64,000 nt of DNA, taken from contig JAGTTS010000001.1 of assembly GCA_018223375.1 (NCBI GenBank), positions 1 through 64,000 on the forward strand, read 5' to 3'. Below the pieces are notes generated by a model, which was given only the letters and a program-made list of their open reading frames with translations, made no database searches and was not told where the DNA came from. A program made the translations under genes and the position numbers. Below, piece after piece: positions 1 to 9,625 of the stretch; the stretch's first letter is position 1, and every line of letters starts with the position of its first letter. Source of the stretch: Clostridiaceae bacterium Marseille-Q3526 (GTDB lineage Bacteria > Bacillota > Clostridia > Lachnospirales > Lachnospiraceae).

Positions 1-1435
1 TCTTTATATAAATCAAATTTTATATCTGGTCTTGTATGCTTAGTAGCCGCAAACACTGGTGCATTTTCTTTATTTGTACTGCTTATTGCTCCTGGTATTG
101 TTGAATCATAGTATACTTTTATTTTTATATTTTCTTTATGAAACTCTACCTTTGTACCAGGTACCAAATCAGGGATAAGTATACTTTCATTTCTAAATTC
201 ATCAAATATCCAACCTTGAGCTTCAAATCCAATTTCATCAGAAATTAAAAATCTACACATTTTTATAAAACACCAAATTTCATACATCTTACTTGATAAT
301 TTCCATGAATAGGCATAATTCTCACTCCAATGGATACTCACATTATTCTGTTGCAACTCCTTGTACATTTTATAGAATGCATTATATCTTACATCAAAAA
401 TAAGCACATGCGGAACAACCAACGAATTGACAGGTTGTATTTGACTATACCACTCTTGACTTTTAATCAATTCAGAAATACTTAATATTGTTCTTGCGGT
501 TTCTAAATACTTATCTAGTTCTGTCAGTACCTTTTTCTTAGCACGAATTACCGCTTTATTTGCATCTTCAAATTTCTTTAGCTCAGATAATTCTTTATTA
601 ACATACTCACAATACTTATATGTAGATTCTTCAAATATTCTTAGTTCATTTTCATACTGCCAATAATTTTTAACCATCGATTTTCTAGCAAATCATAATT
701 ATAGATTCTTTTCGGAACCAGATATTCCTCCTCCCCTGTTCCTTTCATTAAATAGTCTTTAACAGTTACATTATCTATATATGTTGCTCTATACAAGGGT
801 TCCAATCTATAGTCTTTTTGAACCTTATATTTGGGTTTATCTTTTAAGTCAATTAATGCAGCTAAAATATTATTAAAATGTTTTTTAATAACAAAAAATT
901 TATAAAGTTCCTGACTGGGTACAACTTCATTTTTGTTATTGCCTAATGATATATTTTTTCTAATTATATCCGTAGATAATCCTTGCATTTCAATTTCCAA
1001 TTCCTGTTGCATAATTTCCCATTCAGCACTATTAATATTTTTAGGTAATACTGTAAACCATTGATAATATATTATTCCATCATGATATATTTTTAGCTCG
1101 TACTTCCCAACACGCATCGCATAATATTCTGATGAATATTCAAACAAGGGATAAATCGTTCCATCTTTTTGAGGATTCAGATATAAATCTCCAGCATCAT
1201 CTATTTCACATAATTCTGCCGGAAGCAAATCTATTCCATCAAAATATATACGATCTTTATCAGACATAGATGTAAATTCCAACGATACATTTTCATACTC
1301 TCTAAACAGAATAGTAGTTAATTCGTTTGAATCATAGTCCTTTTCTGATTCTGCCACATTTTCAACACTTATTTTTGAATTTCCAACAACAAAGCTGATG
1401 GAAATCCCTAAATCATAAAGTGTAACCATAATCAT
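1..1435 (-). pseudogene. DUF2357/McrC-like restriction component, frameshifted, runs off left edge
   Basis: Probable nuclease partner of the McrB-like gene upstream; its ATG at 1435 overlaps that gene's end (1413). The first 264 codons (to 641) read as a DUF2357-type protein and end soon after the motif YDLLENRWLK. The -strand sequence from about 667 to 1 stays open in a second frame (starting QYENELRIFEES) with about 210 further codons and leaves the window. Adding one base to the T5 run at 667-671 joins the frames as LKNYWQYENEL. Near the edge the text HTRPDIKFD could be the first half of a PD-(D/E)XK nuclease motif, with the rest outside. The frameshift is directly seen; the nuclease role is inferred from family and context. 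Confidence 0.7.
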
Positions 1436-3324
1436 TTAACTCCTGCTTTTTTATTTCTAATGCCCTTCTACTTTTAAGGAAGTCTGAGACATCAGAATAT
1501 TCATCAAACAATTTTATGAAACTTTTATCGGATTCCACGTCAAAAATAGCCGTTAATTGTTCTCTCTGTCCTCTAATTTTTGTCATAATCCGCTGAACAA
1601 ACTGAATATCAAATCCTTCTTCTCTTGAAATATTCTCGTTATTACTATTAATAGGCAGATTTGCTAAATACTTAGCTATCTGTTTTAAAATTCTAGGTCC
1701 TATCCCTAAATTTTTCCCGCATGAATTGAGTACTTCATGCACATTCCATATAAACTCTCTTTCTCTGTCAGAAAGCATATTATCTTTAGGCATTCTAATT
1801 AATTTCTGATATTCTTCATACGTCCACTCTTTAACAAAGCTTCCTTTTGTAGTGACTTCTCCTGTTTTCCACTCCGTATAAGGTATGATTTCCAGTTTAA
1901 TAACATTAGCTCGATCCAATACTTTATCAGAAAAATGAAATGTAGATTCATCAATATTTACTGTTCCAATAAATCTAATATTATTACCTATTTCAACAGT
2001 TGGTTTGTATTTATCCGAATTATATAATCTGGATTCGTATTCGGATGAATACAATCTTAAAACTCTTGATTTTTCAGGCATCTCTAAAATAGATAAAAAC
2101 TGACTAAAATAATGCTCTACTCTGGCTAAATTCATCTCATCAAAACAAATAATATATAATTTATTCTTATTACGTTCTTGACAAGCCTCCATTAAAATAT
2201 TAATAAAACCTGCATCACTTGGTCTGTAAACCATATGCATCGAATCTACAAAACCAATCAAATCACTATCATCATTCCAATTAGGTCTAACCGGTATCAT
2301 ATGAAAACTATCATCAATTAACCCTAATGCTTTTGCATAACACTGTACCAATTGTGATTTTCCCGTTCCACTGAGTCCAGAGAGAATCACTAATGAGCTA
2401 CTTTTAACAGCTGCATGAAAATTAATTAAATCCTTTTTTGTATAAAATAGTCCATCTTTCTTAGCAACTGCTTCAAAATGCTCTATAAACTCCCACTCAT
2501 CATCCTGTGATTCATTAAAAAGTAAATCATTGACTTCTTCTTGATTACTCTCTATTTTTTCTTTTACCGCAATTGCTTCTGTTTCATCTAGTTTTGCCAT
2601 GATTTTTTTATGTACATAATCACCCACATAAAGTAAAGAATTATTATTTTCAAATGACACAACATCGTCATACCAGTCTTCTTCAAAAACAAAACTTTTT
2701 AACTCATTGTAATCATAACGTATTCCCTTAGTGACATCATAATCAAAACCCGTAAAATTTCTATTATTCGGTACTCCAAAGTCTCTGTGTTATAGAAAAT
2801 AAGATATGGTATATTATCTAATCCAGAAGTATTGTATTTATTCAATTTAGAAACATACTCATCATTTTCCAAAGCATTTTCCAGTTGTTCAAAATTATCA
2901 TATACTCGATCATTTGGATAAACCGGATGCTTACTCACAATCATTGGAATAGTTGTAAACCCTTTTCCAGGATAATAATCTTCACTTAAATTAATAGCAT
3001 CAATATTTTTGCTACAAGTATCCGCTTGATTTTCTTCATAATTAAACCGAAAAAGTGATTTTTCAATTGTTTTACATAATCATCAATGCGAACATCCTCA
3101 TCATAAGCTTGATTATCAACAATATCCTCATTATCTAACCTATTACTGTAGCAAACCACATATTGAGTATTGGATGCTTGACCAGGCATTCTGGAAATAA
3201 CCTTTAAATAAAATTGTAATGTATCCCACTTATTAACAATACAATTACTTCTTCCCAAGTTATTATTTCTTATCTCTTCTTCCGTCGCTAATACCCCTAA
3301 CCAATCAATTACTTCTGTTCTCAT
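1413..3324 (-). pseudogene. McrB-like AAA+ NTPase, two apparent frameshifts
   Basis: Motor subunit of a type IV-like restriction system. Three consecutive reading frames (3324-2986, 2944-2699 and 2660-1413) join into one protein if one base is added at the A5 run 3050-3054 and one near 2767-2768. The corrected length is exactly 638 codons. The C-terminal part has Walker A SGLSGTGKSQ, Walker B IICFDEMNLARVE and the McrB-type signature GTVNIDEST followed by FSDKVLDRANVI. The start is the ATG at 3324, six bases after GGAGG; the ATG at 3342 lacks a site. The N-terminal half (about 200 aa) has no domain I recognise and may be the target-recognition part. It overlaps the coiled-coil gene upstream by about 20 bases. 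It is either a decayed gene or a base-calling problem. Confidence 0.72.
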
Positions 3325-4135
3325 TTTCATCCTCCATTGCATTAATAAATCTTAATATCTCTTGTGTTGATTCAAAAAAAATTGCCTTTTCACCAGCTAA
3401 TTGCATTATCTTTCTAAGTTTGGAAATATGTATTCCTTTTTTATATATGCATATTTGTTCGAAGGCATTTCTCTCCCTCTCAGTCTTTAAAAGGAATTCC
3501 ATTTGAGTCATTTGAATAACATTCTGATTTTTAATTAACTCTTTATCATTACAAATAATGACAATATTAGAATTCTTTTCTTTTTCTTCACATAATTCTT
3601 CATTAGTTTTTTGATTTTCAAGAGTACATTGAGTATTAATAATATTTTCAATTTGTTTTTTTAAGTTTTGAATTTGAATCATTAATTTACCATTTTCTTG
3701 CTTTAATTTTTCTTTTTCATCAAAAATAGTATTTAATTTTATTTCCAGTTCATTTATCTTATCTTTTCGTTGTCTCGTTATTATTTTAAATTTTTCAATT
3801 TTCTCTTCATATAGCTTACACTTATTTTCAAGTTCAAATATTTCTCTTTCCACAACAGGAATATTTGTATCCTGCTTAATCTCACTTGAATTTTCTTGCA
3901 ATATATTCTTTAAAAGTAGTTGCAATATATTCTCGTATTTTCCATCATGCAACGATGCTAAATATAAATACAATAATTGTTTATTGGTTTCACCTATTTT
4001 TTCTATTTTTTCATTTTCTGGCGAATTTTCTATTATTACTTTTATATAGTCTTCGTTAATCAAACTATTTAGTTCTTCTTTAAGATTTTCAATAAATTGC
4101 TGTATAAACTTGTCGCACTCTTTTGATCTTATCAT
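3305..4135 (-). CDS. coiled-coil protein of McrBC-like operon
   Basis: 276-aa protein, intact, without a family I can name. Residues about 95-175 are a long Lys/Glu/Leu/Ile-rich heptad region that should form a coiled coil. The flanks are helical and charged; the C-terminal 60 aa (ERNAFEQICIYKKG onward) look globular. Its ATG overlaps the stop of the 49-aa gene upstream (ATGA), and its own end overlaps the McrB-like start, so the four genes form a translationally coupled operon. Coiled-coil proteins beside McrB/McrC homologues are known from the CoCoNuT class of type IV systems; similarity to that class is an inference from arrangement only. Confidence 0.75.
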   Translation of the reverse strand: MIRSKECDKFIQQFIENLKEELNSLINEDYIKVIIENSPENEKIEKIGETNKQLLYLYLASLHDGKYENILQLLLKNILQENSSEIKQDTNIPVVEREIFELENKCKLYEEKIEKFKIITRQRKDKINELEIKLNTIFDEKEKLKQENGKLMIQIQNLKKQIENIINTQCTLENQKTNEELCEEKEKNSNIVIICNDKELIKNQNVIQMTQMEFLLKTERERNAFEQICIYKKGIHISKLRKIMQLAGEKAIFFESTQEILRFINAMEDENENRSN

Positions 4136-4281
4136 TGAGGAATTATTACCTTTCGGCTCATATGTGGAATTTTTTCACTTCTTATTCCATTTAGAGACAC
4201 AGAAATCTTTTTCATCCCTTTTTCATAATAAGTATCATCTAGTTTTAATAATACTTTTCCTATATCACGATTGACATTCAT
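4132..4281 (-). CDS. small 49-aa protein, first gene of McrBC-like operon
   Basis: Short ORF beginning MNVNRDIGKVLLK and ending RKVIIPQ. The site GGGAG lies upstream at good distance, and its stop overlaps the next ATG in an ATGA junction, which argues that it is translated. An in-frame ATG at 4305 would add eight residues (MVKRWESY) but has no clear ribosome site. No family recognised; it is charged and has no membrane segment. It could be a specificity or accessory subunit of the restriction operon, or the remnant of a longer first gene. Confidence 0.55.
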   Translation of the reverse strand: MNVNRDIGKVLLKLDDTYYEKGMKKISVSLNGIRSEKIPHMSRKVIIPQ

Positions 4282-4345
4282 ATAACTCTCCCATCTTTTA
4301 ACCATTCACTACTTTTATCTTTATATGTGATGTATTAACAATATA

Positions 4346-4374
4346 ATATAAAATTTACTACTTAAAGAAGTCAC
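4346..4374 (-). promoter_or_regulatory. possible promoter of McrBC-like operon
   Basis: GTGACT (-35) and TTATAT (-10) separated by 17 bases on the minus strand, in the AT-rich gap between the HNH gene and the 49-aa ORF. Both boxes deviate from consensus, so this is weak. Confidence 0.3.
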
Positions 4375-4421
4375 TTGTTTTCTTGATATTTGCATATTCT
4401 TTTGTTTCTTATTATTTCCCC

Positions 4422-5600
4422 CTACACCCTCCAGACCTCGTACCCCTGCCTTCTGGCGGAATCATAAACCGGGCGCATATTTTTCTCTAATATGCTGAAA
4501 AGCTCTTCTCTCGTATTCCCTTTCCAGTATAATTCCTGGCTGGCCCAGATAGAATGAAGATTATCGCGGTAACAGGCTTCATATAGCTTTCTTATCCCTG
4601 CTTTTCCGTGAATCAGTTCATACATAATGTATTGATTTTCAGCAAAACGCGCAAAGAATCTGTCCCACTGCGGCAGGCGGTTGCTTTTTGAGGAATTCAG
4701 AGAGGAATCCATTGGCATTAAATTCCACAGTTCATCGTTCATCACAAATGACCATGGAATGAAATGGTCTACATCGTAGGATTCCTTTTTAATTGGTTCA
4801 TGCTTAAACACATCTGTAATACTGGTTGTATCCAGGATTCCCTCCCACAGTCTTCGGACATGGGCAAGTTTCCTCATTTTATCGTCTAACGGCATCAGTT
4901 TGTATACAAGGCCTGGAACTTCTGGGTTATTGTTCTGCAGCCAGCGTACCTTTTCATACTGAATCCATCCTAAAATGGCAGTCATCTGATCCTGAATCAT
5001 CTGAATCCATGCTTCCTGAAAGATGATTTTCCGTTCCAGGCCTTTTTGACTGTCAAAGGTATACGGAAGCAAGGTTCCTCTGTTGTTGAGTCTATTGTAG
5101 TAAGCTATCATTCTGCCAGCGCTGCTGTTTAAATCAATGCACTCTGAACTTCGATTGGCAAATCCCGACAGGGCTTTATAGGGCACATTTTTCGTCAGCA
5201 CCATCTTCTCTTCATGCAGCTCTTTGTCAAATTCTTCAATTTTATTTTTGATTTCCACTTTTGATGCGTTAGCTGGCAGCCCGCTTAGTTTATATAATTT
5301 CAATACTGCCTTTTCCAGGCTGTCTTTGATTTCTCCGTCTCCCCAAATACCGCTGAGATGCACATGGAATTCCAGCACAGAATACCAAGCGTTGGAAATC
5401 ATCTCATTGATCATTTCATCATAGGAAACCTCCTGTCTGTCCTCTGAAATCAGCTTCACGATCGCTTCCAGCCAATAAAATTTATAACAGTAGGACGGAT
5501 CCTTCAGCATTCTTGAAAATCCCCCAATATCCAGTGTATTGTAATACTCCGCATCTATCTGCAGCTGGGACTCTGCTTTCTGAAAATCAGATTCAGCCAT
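4422..5600 (-). CDS. HNH endonuclease domain protein
   Basis: 392-aa protein with a C-terminal HNH nuclease motif at about residues 278-315: YDVDHFIPWSF, then DELWNLMPMD and NSSKSNRLP, which supply the His and Asn metal and catalytic positions. The N-terminal 250 aa are helical, with no domain I recognise. Start chosen at the ATG at 5600 after AGGAGAGG; the frame is open further upstream but without a site. It sits between the McrBC-like operon and the ABC operon and is separated from the latter by a terminator. A role in phage defence is plausible because of the neighbouring restriction genes but is not shown by the sequence. Confidence 0.75.
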   Translation of the reverse strand: MAESDFQKAESQLQIDAEYYNTLDIGGFSRMLKDPSYCYKFYWLEAIVKLISEDRQEVSYDEMINEMISNAWYSVLEFHVHLSGIWGDGEIKDSLEKAVLKLYKLSGLPANASKVEIKNKIEEFDKELHEEKMVLTKNVPYKALSGFANRSSECIDLNSSAGRMIAYYNRLNNRGTLLPYTFDSQKGLERKIIFQEAWIQMIQDQMTAILGWIQYEKVRWLQNNNPEVPGLVYKLMPLDDKMRKLAHVRRLWEGILDTTSITDVFKHEPIKKESYDVDHFIPWSFVMNDELWNLMPMDSSLNSSKSNRLPQWDRFFARFAENQYIMYELIHGKAGIRKLYEACYRDNLHSIWASQELYWKGNTREELFSILEKNMRPVYDSARRQGYEVWRV

Positions 5601-5709
5601 CTTTCCTCTCCTCTTCTGTCTTTCCCCATCTCCTATCTCCATCATTCCAACATCCTTATCTGTATTTTATCATCTCCCAACAGCAATCTCAATCATCTTT
5701 CCCAACAGC

Positions 5710-5745
5710 AAAACCCGCCTCGGCACTCTGCGCGCCTTGGCGGGT
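5710..5745 (-). terminator. rho-independent terminator of ABC operon
   Basis: On the minus strand ACCCGCC and GGCGGGT form a stem followed by TTTT, directly after the LolD-like ATPase gene. Confidence 0.6.
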
Positions 5746-5783
5746 CTGCTTTCATGTTTCATCTCCTGTTATCCTCTTCTCCC

Positions 5784-6443
5784 CTACTCCTCCATCTTTC
5801 CCCGGTTCATCTTAAATACCCGGTCCACGTAGCTTAAATACTCCAGCTCGTGGGTGCTGAGGACTACGGTGGTTCCGGAGCGGCTGATATCCTTCAGCAT
5901 CTGCATCACCTTGTGGGAATTTTCCGGGTCCAGGTTGCTGGTGGGCTCATCCGCCAGGATGACCTTGGGCTGGTTTAACATGGCCCGGACAATGGCAACG
6001 CGGCGGATTTCGCCGCCGGACAGGTTGGCCGGGTACTCTCCTGCAAATTCCTCCAGGCCGATCTGCCTCAGCAGCTCCAGGGCCCTCTCCTTAAATTCCT
6101 GCACCTGGGAGGACAGGTAGGCGGGCATACAGATATTGTCAAGAATCGTGAAATTGTTCAAAAGGCTCTGTCCCTGCAGCACATATCCCATGTTCTGGCT
6201 GCGGAAGACTGCCTTCTCATTTTCCTTCATCCCTGTAATCTCGGAGCCGCCGATATAAATCTTTCCGGACAGAGGCGCAGTCAGCCCTGCCATCATATTG
6301 AACAGCGTGGTCTTTCCGCTTCCGGAGTGGCCTGTAATGGCCACGAACTCTCCCTTTTTTACCTCCAGGGACACGTCGTGGACCGCGTCGAAATCTCTGT
6401 CATTTCTTGTAAATTGTTTTGTCACATGTTCAACCTGAATCAT
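5784..6443 (-). CDS. ABC transporter ATPase, LolD/MacB type
   Basis: 219-aa nucleotide-binding protein that powers the adjacent FtsX-like permease. Visible motifs are Walker A GHSGSGKTT (about residue 37), signature LSGGEIRR (signature E in place of the usual Q), Walker B VILADEPTS and the switch His in LSTHELEY. Length fits the LolD/MacB ATPase family. It follows the permease gene with one base between stop and start, so the two make one transporter. MacB/LolCDE-type systems are mechanotransmitters that move lipoproteins or small molecules outward, or act as sensors; the substrate is unknown here. Confidence 0.88.
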   Translation of the reverse strand: MIQVEHVTKQFTRNDRDFDAVHDVSLEVKKGEFVAITGHSGSGKTTLFNMMAGLTAPLSGKIYIGGSEITGMKENEKAVFRSQNMGYVLQGQSLLNNFTILDNICMPAYLSSQVQEFKERALELLRQIGLEEFAGEYPANLSGGEIRRVAIVRAMLNQPKVILADEPTSNLDPENSHKVMQMLKDISRSGTTVVLSTHELEYLSYVDRVFKMNRGKMEE

Positions 6444-7670
6444 TTACTCATTCTCCCTAAGCAGGCGGTATACTTCGCCCTTGCTGATTTGATATGCGGA
6501 GCATACGGCCGCCGCGATTCCTGTCAAAAGCGCAAGGCCGATGCAGAGTCCTGCCACAGGCGCGGCCTCAGCCAGGCTCATATTCAGATATGGAATATCC
6601 AGCTGCACCCGGATTACGTCGGCAAAAGCCGCCGTCAGGCCGTAGGCCGCCAGCACGCCCAGAATTCCTCCGGCTCCGCTGATCATCAGGGCCTCAGCCA
6701 GAATAATGTTTCTCATATGGCTCTTTTTCGCTCCCAGGGCGTACAGCACGCCGAACTCATATTTTCTCTCATTGATTGTAATGACAAAGATGCTGATCAG
6801 CGCCAGGGCGGCGGAGAGAATGGAAATATAGGTCAGAATATTTCCGTATCCGGACAGTTTTTTCACCTGGCTTGATACGCCGCTTAACAGCTCGTCTGTA
6901 CTGCCCGCATACATCTTTTCTCCCTCCGGCCCGCATTTGGCAATGTCCAGGCGCAGGTGGATCAGATCCAGATCTTTAATATCGTCCCTGATATCTACCA
7001 TCAGCATGGAAAGCTTATTTTCAATGTCCTCCATAGGCAGGTTATTCATGGCTGTCTCAGAATTTTTTAACTCATAGAGGCTTTCAAACGTCATGAAAAC
7101 AGAGCTGTCATATCCCATTCCCGTCCGTTCCAGCTTTCCTGCCACCTGAAAGTCTGTAGAATAAAACTGCAGCGTCTCTCCCGGTTCCGCCACCACTGAA
7201 CTGCCTACCAGAACCTGCCCCTTTTCCAGGCGGACCGCATTCTGGTTTTTCAGCCACGGCTGCACCACAAAATCAGTTTCCGGGTCGAAGGCAATCATCT
7301 GCACAGGAAGGGAACAGCAGGAGGCGGAAAGAGTCCCCACATACATCTGCCCGGAAACCCGTTCCACGCCCTCTACCTGCTCCACCGCTTCTTTCATGGA
7401 GCGGTCGAAAAATACGGAGCATGGTTTTCCGGCAAACAGAGAATCTCTGATATCTTCCGTGCCCTCGTCCGGCACTACAATAATATCTGCTCCCGCCCTC
7501 TCTGTGGTGCTCTTAATCCCCCGCCTCATGTTGTCCATCAGAATGGTGCTGAAAAACACAGTCGCTGCCATCAGCACCACGAAAAACATCATAAAAAGCG
7601 TGCGGGATTTCTTCGCCTTCAGGTTCTGAACCGCCATATTCAGAGCGCTTAACTTTTTATCGCGTTTCAT
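6444..7670 (-). CDS. FtsX/MacB-like ABC permease
   Basis: 408-aa membrane protein with the MacB/FtsX layout: one N-terminal membrane helix (about residues 25-45), a large extracellular domain (about 50-270), then three C-terminal helices (about 280-305, 325-350 and 370-395). The segment ERKYEFGVLYALGAKKSHM is the typical coupling region of this family. It forms a transporter with the ATPase immediately downstream. The operon also holds DUF4418 and a complete NitT/TauT-type importer, so the functions may be linked. Confidence 0.85.
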   Translation of the reverse strand: MKRDKKLSALNMAVQNLKAKKSRTLFMMFFVVLMAATVFFSTILMDNMRRGIKSTTERAGADIIVVPDEGTEDIRDSLFAGKPCSVFFDRSMKEAVEQVEGVERVSGQMYVGTLSASCCSLPVQMIAFDPETDFVVQPWLKNQNAVRLEKGQVLVGSSVVAEPGETLQFYSTDFQVAGKLERTGMGYDSSVFMTFESLYELKNSETAMNNLPMEDIENKLSMLMVDIRDDIKDLDLIHLRLDIAKCGPEGEKMYAGSTDELLSGVSSQVKKLSGYGNILTYISILSAALALISIFVITINERKYEFGVLYALGAKKSHMRNIILAEALMISGAGGILGVLAAYGLTAAFADVIRVQLDIPYLNMSLAEAAPVAGLCIGLALLTGIAAAVCSAYQISKGEVYRLLRENE

Positions 7671-7692
7671 TTAGAATCTTTCCTCTTTCTGT

Positions 7693-8142
7693 TTATTTTC
7701 CGGCCTTTACTCCCATGTAAGTACAGAGGACGCCAATCAGGATTCCAATTCCTCCCAGAGCCTTTACAAAGGACGCCGTCACATGGCAGGCCATCTCAGG
7801 ATTCAGGCAGATGCCGGTTCCCATCGAGGAACTGAGCGCCGCAAATGCCAGAGCGGAGAGAACCGCCGTTATCGTTCCGCACACAGCCATCTCCCTTCGC
7901 ACTGCGCATAAACCAGCGTTTACCAGTAAAATAAGGCCTAAAAACAGCAGCAGAACCGCCGTATAGTGGCACCGCATGGGAACCTGCTTTCCCGCCGCCG
8001 TGTCTACCATGCCTGTACAGACAGGCGCAAATACCTTTACCGCCAGAATTAAAAGCAGGGCGTGGACAGCCTGCGCCGCCGCAAAAATAAGACTGTTTTT
8101 CTCCTGCTTTCTTCGATTCGTCCCGTTGCTTCCCACCGTCAT
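7693..8142 (-). CDS. DUF4418-like four-helix membrane protein
   Basis: 149-aa protein with four hydrophobic segments (about residues 20-40, 60-80, 85-108 and 120-145). The motifs PMRCHYTA and GICLNPEMACH match the Cys/His pattern typical of DUF4418. Start taken at the ATG at 8142 (MTVGSNG) after AGGAGAG; an upstream extension in the same frame is not membrane-like and has no ribosome site. Function unknown. It lies between the substrate-binding protein and the FtsX-like permease, so it may be a subunit or sensor of that transporter. The conserved Cys and His residues could bind a metal or take part in thiol chemistry (inference). Confidence 0.75.
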   Translation of the reverse strand: MTVGSNGTNRRKQEKNSLIFAAAQAVHALLLILAVKVFAPVCTGMVDTAAGKQVPMRCHYTAVLLLFLGLILLVNAGLCAVRREMAVCGTITAVLSALAFAALSSSMGTGICLNPEMACHVTASFVKALGGIGILIGVLCTYMGVKAGK

Positions 8143-8329
8143 TCTCTCCTTTTCTTCACTTTCATACCATATTCCCCATGTACAGGAAAAATTCCCACCG
8201 CAAGCCTCGATGGGAATTCTCCTGACATTCTGCCGCGTCACTCATGCGGCTGTATCTCTGATCTTTTTCATACCTCTGTGCGGACAGAAGACCCCCGTCC
8301 GCCAGAACCCCCTTTTCTCTGCATGGATC

Positions 8330-9562
8330 CTAGTCTAAAACCGGTGTCCACGCAATGGACATAATCTCATCCGTATTGTCCATGTTCTGGATCAGTCCCA
8401 GTCTCACATACTTCTCAACGACGTCTCTTAAAGAAACCTCTGTGAAATCCTGATCCAGGCCGAACTGAAGAGAATTATTGAGCATTACGTTCATCTCGTA
8501 GCTTCCGCCGTTCCAGCCCTGATCGAGAAGCATCTGAGTCGCCTCCTCCGGGTTGTCGCGCATGTAGGAATGGGCCTTCTGAACGGCCTGCGTAATCTTC
8601 TTGGAGATAACCGGGTTCTCCTTTACGAAGGTGCGGTTCATGGCGATCATGCAGCAGTTCTCATCTGCGAAGTCCTCGTCTAACAGGGAACGCACGCATT
8701 TCAGAGTGCCGTCCTTTACCAGACCGTAGGCAAAGGTATCGGAAAGCAGGGCTGCAGAAATTTCTCCGTTTGTCATGGCTGTCAGGCAGGCGTCGGCAGA
8801 AACTGCAGTGATGTTTACATCCTCCTGGGGATTGATTCCGTCTGCGTCTAACAGCAGGCATGTAATGTTGTAGTCGGATTTTCCGATTCCGTTAGGAGCG
8901 GAAATGTTCGTTCCCTTCAGATCCTCCGTTGTATTGTACTCGCTGTCAGCCAGCACGTATAAGGACTTGCAGCCAATGTGGGCGCCGCCTACAAAGGTAA
9001 TATCTACATTATTGGTAATCGGAACCAGCATGGTTGCGATGTGTCCTACCGCAACGGTCGCCTGGCCGCTTCCAAGGGCCTCTGTATAAGAATTTCCCTT
9101 TACGCCCTCTGCCTCAAGTCCAGCCTCCTCGTAGTATCCAAGGTGGGCTGCCACCGTCGGGCCTGCCGTACATCCGTCCGCCATGTAGTAGAGCACCTTC
9201 TGTCCGTAAGCCGGCTCTTTCTTCATCGCCTCTAACTCCTCCTCCGTTGGAGTCAGGTCAAAATCTGCCATGTCAATGGCGCGTCCTTCCATATCGACAG
9301 GAGTGAACATGGCCTCCCATTTTCCGGATGTGGAAGCCTCGAAGGAGTCCATATGCTCTGACGCGTTCTCCTGTTTTACCTCTACATTCTCGTCCACTCC
9401 CATATCAATCTGGCCGTCGTTGTTTGTGTCGCCGGCAATTTCTCCCTGCTCTGCGGCAGCCGCCGTCGTATCAGCCGCCTCCTCCGGCTTACCGGAGCAC
9501 GCCGTCATGCTGCATGCCACTGTAAGGGCCAGTAATGATGCTGCAATCTGTTTCTTTTTCAT
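8330..9562 (-). CDS. NMT1/NitT-TauT-type substrate-binding lipoprotein
   Basis: 410-aa extracellular receptor for the ABC importer encoded upstream. A signal peptide (MKKKQIAASLLALTVACS) ends in the lipobox MTAC with the lipid Cys near position 22. An acidic linker follows, containing GDTNNDGQIDMG, which resembles a calcium-binding DxNxDG loop. The body has the NMT1/SsuA-like periplasmic fold pattern (LYYMADGCTAGPTVAAHLG, then LKGTNISAPNGIGKSDYN). The ligand cannot be told; the family binds nitrate, sulfonates, taurine or thiamine precursors. Confidence 0.85.
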   Translation of the reverse strand: MKKKQIAASLLALTVACSMTACSGKPEEAADTTAAAAEQGEIAGDTNNDGQIDMGVDENVEVKQENASEHMDSFEASTSGKWEAMFTPVDMEGRAIDMADFDLTPTEEELEAMKKEPAYGQKVLYYMADGCTAGPTVAAHLGYYEEAGLEAEGVKGNSYTEALGSGQATVAVGHIATMLVPITNNVDITFVGGAHIGCKSLYVLADSEYNTTEDLKGTNISAPNGIGKSDYNITCLLLDADGINPQEDVNITAVSADACLTAMTNGEISAALLSDTFAYGLVKDGTLKCVRSLLDEDFADENCCMIAMNRTFVKENPVISKKITQAVQKAHSYMRDNPEEATQMLLDQGWNGGSYEMNVMLNNSLQFGLDQDFTEVSLRDVVEKYVRLGLIQNMDNTDEIMSIAWTPVLD

Positions 9563-9625
9563 AGTTCCCTATCTCCTTCGTTTTTTATTCTTAAAATCGT
9601 CTGAGGCGATTTCAAAGCAAAGCAG

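Noticed and set aside
9440..9475. Dockerin module in the substrate-binding protein
   Set aside because: Only a single calcium-loop-like motif is present, not the duplicated dockerin pattern.
8895..9570. Several plus-strand ORFs opposite the substrate-binding protein gene
   Set aside because: They mirror the codons of the lipoprotein gene and lack ribosome sites.
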